This document shows positions 13,640 to 17,346 of a DNA stretch of 17,346 nucleotides, in pieces; the first letter of the stretch is position 1, and each line of letters begins with the position of its first letter. The stretch is from JAWLEV01 sp046538105 (GTDB lineage: Bacteria > Chloroflexota > Anaerolineae > UBA1429): assembly GCA_046538105.1 (NCBI GenBank), contig JBKHJO010000051.1, positions 1 through 17,346 of the forward strand. Direction: 5' to 3'. The notes beneath the pieces are model-generated. The model saw only the letters and a list, made by a program, of their open reading frames with translations, was not told the DNA's origin and made no database searches. The translations under genes and the position numbers were made by a program.

Positions 13640-14809
13640 TTACCTTGTGTTCTTCTCTGCGCGGTTTGATTCTGTGTCTGGAAGAAGATCCGGCATCTCA
13701 AAATCGTCCCAAAACGCCTCCTTCTCCGTTCCCTCCATCCAGGAGGCCGACCAATCCTCGTTTATTTTCACGGGCAACAGTTGAATATCGACCAACGTTT
13801 CCCCGTCGTAAAAAAGTTTGACGGCCAATCCCCTCATCGTTTCCTCAGACCAACCCTGATCAAAGACGAAATTCCCCAGAGAATAAATGATTGGCTTATC
13901 CTCGTAAAAGGTAATGGGCTGGATCCAGTGTGGATGGCTGCCAAAGACGATATCTGCCCCATGGTCTATGGCCCGATGGGCCAGGTTTACCTGATGCTCC
14001 GTGGGTTCGTGTGTATATTCCTCTCCCCAATGAAAATAGACGAGAACGTTGTCCACCTCCCTTTTTATTTCCCCGATATCCTGTTGCAGAACCTCCTCAG
14101 GGATATCGCGCCAGACGGCGTCATAGCCCAGAAATCCGTGTTCGACGCCCTCGACGGATTTTACAAGGGTATGATCGATACCGACAGCATTGATGTTTCG
14201 TTCTCGTAAACAGTCCACCGTCTCGGCATATCCCTTCTCTCCCCAATCTCTGATGTGATTGTTGGAGATCATGGCCACGTCAAAGCCGGCTGCCTTTAGA
14301 TTATCTGCCAGCGCGCAATCTCCACAGAATACCATCCCCTCGTTGGTTGGGGGGCAATCCTTTATCAGCGGAGATTCCAGATTGGTCACCGCTATATCGG
14401 CACCACTTATCTCCTCCCTGACTTTTGAAAAGGGATAAAGATCGCCCTCGCTCCGGGCTCTGAAATTGACGGACCTTCCAAGCATCGAGTCACCCGTCAG
14501 AAGAATGGTCGTGTGCTCGCCACCATCCATATCGCCGTCCGTACGGGGAGTAGGGGGCCCCGCTGGGGGTGTAAAAGTGGGGGACGGCTCCGGTGTCTCC
14601 GTCGGCGGTATGGGCTCCGTGGGTGGGAGGGGTGTCTCTGTCGGGGCTATCGGCGTGTCCGTTGCGGGGGCTGGCGTGTCGGTGACTGGCACCTCTGTGG
14701 ATACGCTGGCGGCGGGCACCTCCTCCACCGCCTTTTCGTCAACTTTACAGCCTATGAAAAGTGTCGCTATCAGGATTACGATGAGTATATCACATCGCCG
14801 TCTTTTCAT
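13640..14809 (-). CDS. CapA-family metallophosphatase-fold lipoprotein with Thr/Pro linker
   Basis: A 389-residue secreted protein. KRRR and a hydrophobic stretch lead to LFIGC, a near-lipobox with C21, so it is probably a lipoprotein. Residues about 40-90 are a Thr/Pro-rich spacer (TDTP, PPTE repeats). The CapA domain (about 100-355) follows, a calcineurin-like fold with D107 (LLTGDSMLGR), N143/E145 (TNLESP), SNNHIRDWG (182-190), H260 (YFHWGEEY), GSHPHW (290-295) and SLGNFVFDQ (310-318). CapA takes part in poly-gamma-glutamate capsule production in Bacillus, but many stand-alone homologs occur without capB or capC, as here, and their role on the cell surface is open. No strong ribosome site precedes the ATG. 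It stands alone, divergent from the GyrI-like gene. Confidence 0.88.
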   Translation of the reverse strand: MKRRRCDILIVILIATLFIGCKVDEKAVEEVPAASVSTEVPVTDTPAPATDTPIAPTETPLPPTEPIPPTETPEPSPTFTPPAGPPTPRTDGDMDGGEHTTILLTGDSMLGRSVNFRARSEGDLYPFSKVREEISGADIAVTNLESPLIKDCPPTNEGMVFCGDCALADNLKAAGFDVAMISNNHIRDWGEKGYAETVDCLRERNINAVGIDHTLVKSVEGVEHGFLGYDAVWRDIPEEVLQQDIGEIKREVDNVLVYFHWGEEYTHEPTEHQVNLAHRAIDHGADIVFGSHPHWIQPITFYEDKPIIYSLGNFVFDQGWSEETMRGLAVKLFYDGETLVDIQLLPVKINEDWSASWMEGTEKEAFWDDFEMPDLLPDTESNRAEKNTR

Positions 14810-14854
14810 TTTCGATTCTTTCGTCTATTATGGGATGGGTGAGATTATCGTTTC

Positions 14855-14882
14855 TTGCTTTAATGGTACCCCAAAATATATA
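14855..14882 (+). promoter_or_regulatory. Candidate promoter of the GyrI-like/flavoprotein operon
   Basis: TTGCTT (14855-14860), a 16-base spacer, then TATATA (14877-14882); an 18-base spacer to TATAGT (14879-14884) is equally possible. This AT-rich stretch is the divergent control region between the CapA-like gene (start 14809) and the plus-strand gene at 14935. Confidence 0.45.
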
Positions 14883-14934
14883 GTATTCCCTGTAATTCGT
14901 CGATAATGAGAATGTGATGACAGAGAGGTCAGAT

Positions 14935-15444
14935 ATGACAGAAGTTGACGTTCACTTGGTGGAACTGGATCCGGTGAAAGTGGCCTGGTACCGTTATGAG
15001 GGCCGGGAGCCAGAAGATAGGGCAATTCAGACCTTGATCGACTGGGCGGCCAGAGAGGGACTTTTGGAGAAGGACGACCTCCCACGCTTCTATGGCTTTA
15101 ACAATCCCGAGCCCCAATTCCGGAATCCCGTCTACGGGTACGAGTTCTGGATCGTGGTCGGCGAGGACGTGGAGGGCGATGATCTGGTGGGGGTAAAGGA
15201 CGTGCCCGGGGGGTTGTATGTGGTGGCCAGAGGACTTGAGGAGGGCTGGAAATGGGCCCGCAGGCGCTTTGGTTTTTGGGCGGAGGAGAACGGATACGTG
15301 TACGACGATGAACGTCAGTGGCTGGAGGAACACGTTCCCGTTGTGGAGAGAGTGTCCCGATTTCCTGATCTGGAGGGGGAGGAGCGGTGGGCGTCCATCG
15401 ATGTGCACCTTCCCATCAGGCCCTGGGAAGGGGGGACAGCATGA
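14935..15444 (+). CDS. GyrI-like small-molecule-binding domain protein
   Basis: A 169-residue protein formed by a single GyrI-like (AraC effector-binding, SHS2) domain. The N-terminal VHLVELDPVKVAWYRYEG is the usual first strand of the fold, followed by a helix (IQTLIDWAAREGL) and the second repeat (PGGLYVVARG...WKWARRRFGFWAEENGY). Stand-alone members bind hydrophobic or cationic drug-like molecules, and some hydrolyse them. No DNA-binding domain is present, so it is not itself a classical regulator. The start at 14935 is chosen because GAGAGG lies six bases upstream; the GTG/ATG at 14914-14919 lack such a site. It ends 13 bases before an iron-sulfur flavoprotein gene with which it forms an operon. 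The ligand is unknown. Confidence 0.78.
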   Translation: MTEVDVHLVELDPVKVAWYRYEGREPEDRAIQTLIDWAAREGLLEKDDLPRFYGFNNPEPQFRNPVYGYEFWIVVGEDVEGDDLVGVKDVPGGLYVVARGLEEGWKWARRRFGFWAEENGYVYDDERQWLEEHVPVVERVSRFPDLEGEERWASIDVHLPIRPWEGGTA

Positions 15445-15457
15445 TGCGGAGGTTCGA

Positions 15458-16054
15458 ATGACGACCGTCATGGGTATCGCCGGCAGCGCCAGAAAGCGGG
15501 GCAACTCGGCCACGTTGATGCGCGCTCTACTGGAGGGCGCGGTGCAGGCCGGCGCGGAGACGAAAGAGGTGTATCTGAATGGGCTCACTTATAAGGGATG
15601 CCAGGGCTGCGAGCCCTGCATCGGGGGTGGCGGATGCATCCTCGAGGACGATCTGACGCCCATCCTGAGCGAACTCGCTGAGGCCAAGGATTGGGTCCTC
15701 GCCTCTCCCATCTACTACGATGGCGTCTCCGGACAACTAAAGACCTTTTTTGATCGCTGCCGCACCTTTACCACCGATCCTCGAACCCACGAACTGAAAC
15801 CCCAACTGGCAGGAAAACGCAGGGGAATGGTGATCGTCACCTACGAGGACGCACCACGGGACGACTATCGTCGCCAGGCCCAGATACTGGCCCGTTATAT
15901 GGGCTGGATGGGCGATTTCGGCGAGGTCGCCGTCGCTGCCGAGGGTAATCTGGGTCCTAGCGATGTGGCGCGCAAGCGACCGGACCTGCTGGCCAGGATG
16001 GCGGAGATGGGGAAGAAGACTTTTTCTATGGGAGCGTCCCACCTGTTGGGCTAG
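15458..16054 (+). CDS. Iron-sulfur flavoprotein / NADPH-dependent FMN reductase family
   Basis: A 198-residue flavodoxin-fold protein. GSARKRGNS (9-17) forms the FMN-phosphate loop, and SPIYYDGVSGQLKTFFDRC (83-101) is the usual flavin-binding segment. Between them are four closely spaced cysteines C48, C51, C54 and C60 (Cx2Cx2Cx5C), the compact motif that binds a [4Fe-4S] cluster in iron-sulfur flavoproteins of anaerobes. Such proteins pass electrons to or from ferredoxin-like partners or reduce quinones and peroxides. I start at ATG 15458 because GGAGG lies five bases before it; an upstream extension of the frame overlaps the GyrI-like gene. It is co-transcribed with that gene. The last four bases (CTAG) are shared with the convergent peptidase gene. 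The electron partner is unknown. Confidence 0.87.
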   Translation: MTTVMGIAGSARKRGNSATLMRALLEGAVQAGAETKEVYLNGLTYKGCQGCEPCIGGGGCILEDDLTPILSELAEAKDWVLASPIYYDGVSGQLKTFFDRCRTFTTDPRTHELKPQLAGKRRGMVIVTYEDAPRDDYRRQAQILARYMGWMGDFGEVAVAAEGNLGPSDVARKRPDLLARMAEMGKKTFSMGASHLLG

Positions 16055-17334
16055 TTTTCAATTGCCTCCAGTGTCTCCAGTTCCGCCAGGGCCTCCTCGG
16101 CTGGTTGCCAGCCTTCATGGTAGTGGAGGGCGCTATAAAAGTCGGATCGTGCGCCCTCCACGTCGCCCAGGGCCAGGCGCGCCTTTCCTCGCCAGTAGTA
16201 GGCCTCTTCCATATTGGGGAAGGTGCTGAGGGTAGCCTCCGCCAGGGCGATGACGTCATCATACCGCCCCGTAGCATGGTAACTCTCATAGGGTCCGAGT
16301 TGGTACCAGAACATGCGATGATGGAGGCCGAGCTGCCGCGCGTGGTCGTAAGCGGCGGCGGCCTCCTCGTGGCGCTCCAGTGATGTCAGGCTGGTGCCTA
16401 TGTTAAAATGGGAGAAGGCGATCCAATCGTCGCAGTCGGCATAGGCCACACAGGAGGCGGGTGGATCGGCAGCCTCGGCGCGGGCCCTCTCCAGGGCCCG
16501 TTCGTACATGGTCTCGTCGTCCACGTCGGGGCCGAGGAGCGCCGTCAGGGCATCCCGACGCTCTGGCTCATAGATGACCAGGTAGAGCCGGTTGAAAACC
16601 CGCCATAGTTCGTCCATCTCCTGGTAGCCGATGTGGACGACGGGGCTGTGAAGCGAGTCGTAGACGATAAAGTGTTGGGCCTCGTCGTCATAGCCGGTGA
16701 CGAGGCGATAGTGCCCGAGTTGATCCTGGGCGTCGCGGACATACCAGGTCTCCACAATGACGGGAAAACCGGCGTACACGAGCCTCTTCAGTCCCTCCAA
16801 CGTTCCGTTGACGCGCACCGTGGCGCCCATCCCCAGATCCCGGGCATAGGCGGCCATCGCCCGGATGTCGACGTGTCGGTCGTCAGGATCCGGCTTGAGC
16901 ACCGGCGCGATCTCGGTTTGGGTCTCTTCCCGGCCATAGTAGGAGAGGGCCATGCCCAGGGTGACCGGGCCACAGTTGCTCCAGCGCTGATACTCGTGGC
17001 GCACGCCGTCGAGGACGACGTCAGGGGGCAGTGTCGGCGTCGACGTGGGTGACGGGACCGCCGTGTCCGTGGGGCGCGGCGTCGCCGTGGGAGTTGGGGT
17101 ATCGGTGGGCGGTGGTGTGACCGTGGGAGAGGGCGTATCGGTGGGCAGGGGGGTCGGGCTGAGCGTCGGCGTCGCCGACGGCAGAGATTTGGTGGTCACG
17201 GTGGCGTAAAAGTTGTGGCGCATCTCCTGTAGGGGCTCTGGTAGACAGGCGAGGTGGCGCTCCGGCAGGGCAAGCAGGCCTGTGACAATGATGGCCACGA
17301 TGAGGATCGAGAGGGCGATGTGTAAGCTATTCAT
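16051..17334 (-). CDS. Membrane-anchored C39-like cysteine peptidase with TPR-like repeats
   Basis: A 427-residue surface protein. Residues 5-23 form an uncleaved or cleavable hydrophobic anchor, and residues about 50-103 are a Pro/Thr/Ser spacer. A peptidase_C39_2 domain (about 108-258) has catalytic Cys C121 in RWSNCGPVTLG, His H208 in GHYRLVTGYD, Asp D226 in IVYDS, and Q116 as a possible oxyanion residue. Residues about 275-427 are helical TPR-like repeats (AFSHFNIGTSL..., YYWRGKARLALGD...). The protease-plus-TPR plan suggests processing of a bound partner, or a papain-like fold that only binds. No ribosome site is visible in the 12 bases upstream, and the frame stays open to the right edge, so a longer start cannot be excluded. 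It is convergent and overlapping with the flavoprotein gene. The target is unknown. Confidence 0.82.
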   Translation of the reverse strand: MNSLHIALSILIVAIIVTGLLALPERHLACLPEPLQEMRHNFYATVTTKSLPSATPTLSPTPLPTDTPSPTVTPPPTDTPTPTATPRPTDTAVPSPTSTPTLPPDVVLDGVRHEYQRWSNCGPVTLGMALSYYGREETQTEIAPVLKPDPDDRHVDIRAMAAYARDLGMGATVRVNGTLEGLKRLVYAGFPVIVETWYVRDAQDQLGHYRLVTGYDDEAQHFIVYDSLHSPVVHIGYQEMDELWRVFNRLYLVIYEPERRDALTALLGPDVDDETMYERALERARAEAADPPASCVAYADCDDWIAFSHFNIGTSLTSLERHEEAAAAYDHARQLGLHHRMFWYQLGPYESYHATGRYDDVIALAEATLSTFPNMEEAYYWRGKARLALGDVEGARSDFYSALHYHEGWQPAEEALAELETLEAIEN

Positions 17335-17346
17335 TATGTTGCGGTA

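Noticed and set aside
14535..17180. Short tandem repeats as a possible CRISPR or VNTR element
   Set aside because: They encode in-frame Thr/Pro linkers of real proteins. There are no spacers of equal length and no cas genes.

Overview
The window looks like chromosomal DNA from a GC-rich, free-living bacterium, most likely a member of the Chloroflexota (Anaerolineae-like or a relative). The clearest pointers are two surface proteins with long Thr/Pro (TDTP/TPTP-type) linkers behind an N-terminal anchor, a giant two-module FtsX permease, and sugar-acid enzymes of the enolase superfamily. The taxon is an inference from style. No rRNA, tRNA, transposase, CRISPR array or phage gene was found.

Layout from left to right. 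(1) 1-2442, plus: the end of an oligopeptide/oligosaccharide ABC importer operon (permease C, ATPases D and F, joined by two ATGA overlaps), closed by a 17-bp hairpin. (2) 2513-5365, minus: an orphan 950-residue FtsX-type permease. (3) 5366-7981: a divergent promoter region, then plus-strand genes for a DapA-family aldolase/dehydratase with an unusual active site and an enolase-superfamily sugar-acid dehydratase, separated by a long hairpin and closed by a bidirectional terminator. (4) 8081-10183, minus: an ADP-ribosylglycohydrolase-family protein with two extra C-terminal beta-rich domains. (5) 10184-10490: a non-coding gap with four DnaA boxes within 63 bp (three exact TTATCCACA, one TTGTCCACA), a candidate replication origin or DnaA-controlled promoter. 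(6) 10491-12037, minus: a two-gene lipid operon, a YegS-type lipid kinase followed by a PlsY-like acyltransferase. (7) 12261-13515, minus: a PPC/DUF296 protein and a KduD-like short-chain dehydrogenase. (8) 13640-14809, minus: a CapA-type metallophosphatase lipoprotein. (9) 14935-16054, plus: a GyrI-like ligand-binding protein and an iron-sulfur flavoprotein. (10) 16051-17334, minus: a membrane-anchored C39-like cysteine peptidase with C-terminal TPR-like repeats.

How it may work together: the importer, the sugar-acid dehydratase, the DapA-family enzyme and the KduD-like dehydrogenase would fit uptake and non-phosphorylative breakdown of sugar acids or uronate-derived oligosaccharides. They lie in separate transcription units, so this is an inference from co-location. 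The two most unusual items are the DnaA-box cluster and the DapA-family enzyme, which keeps the Schiff-base lysine but appears to have lost the Ser/Thr-Tyr proton relay of its family.
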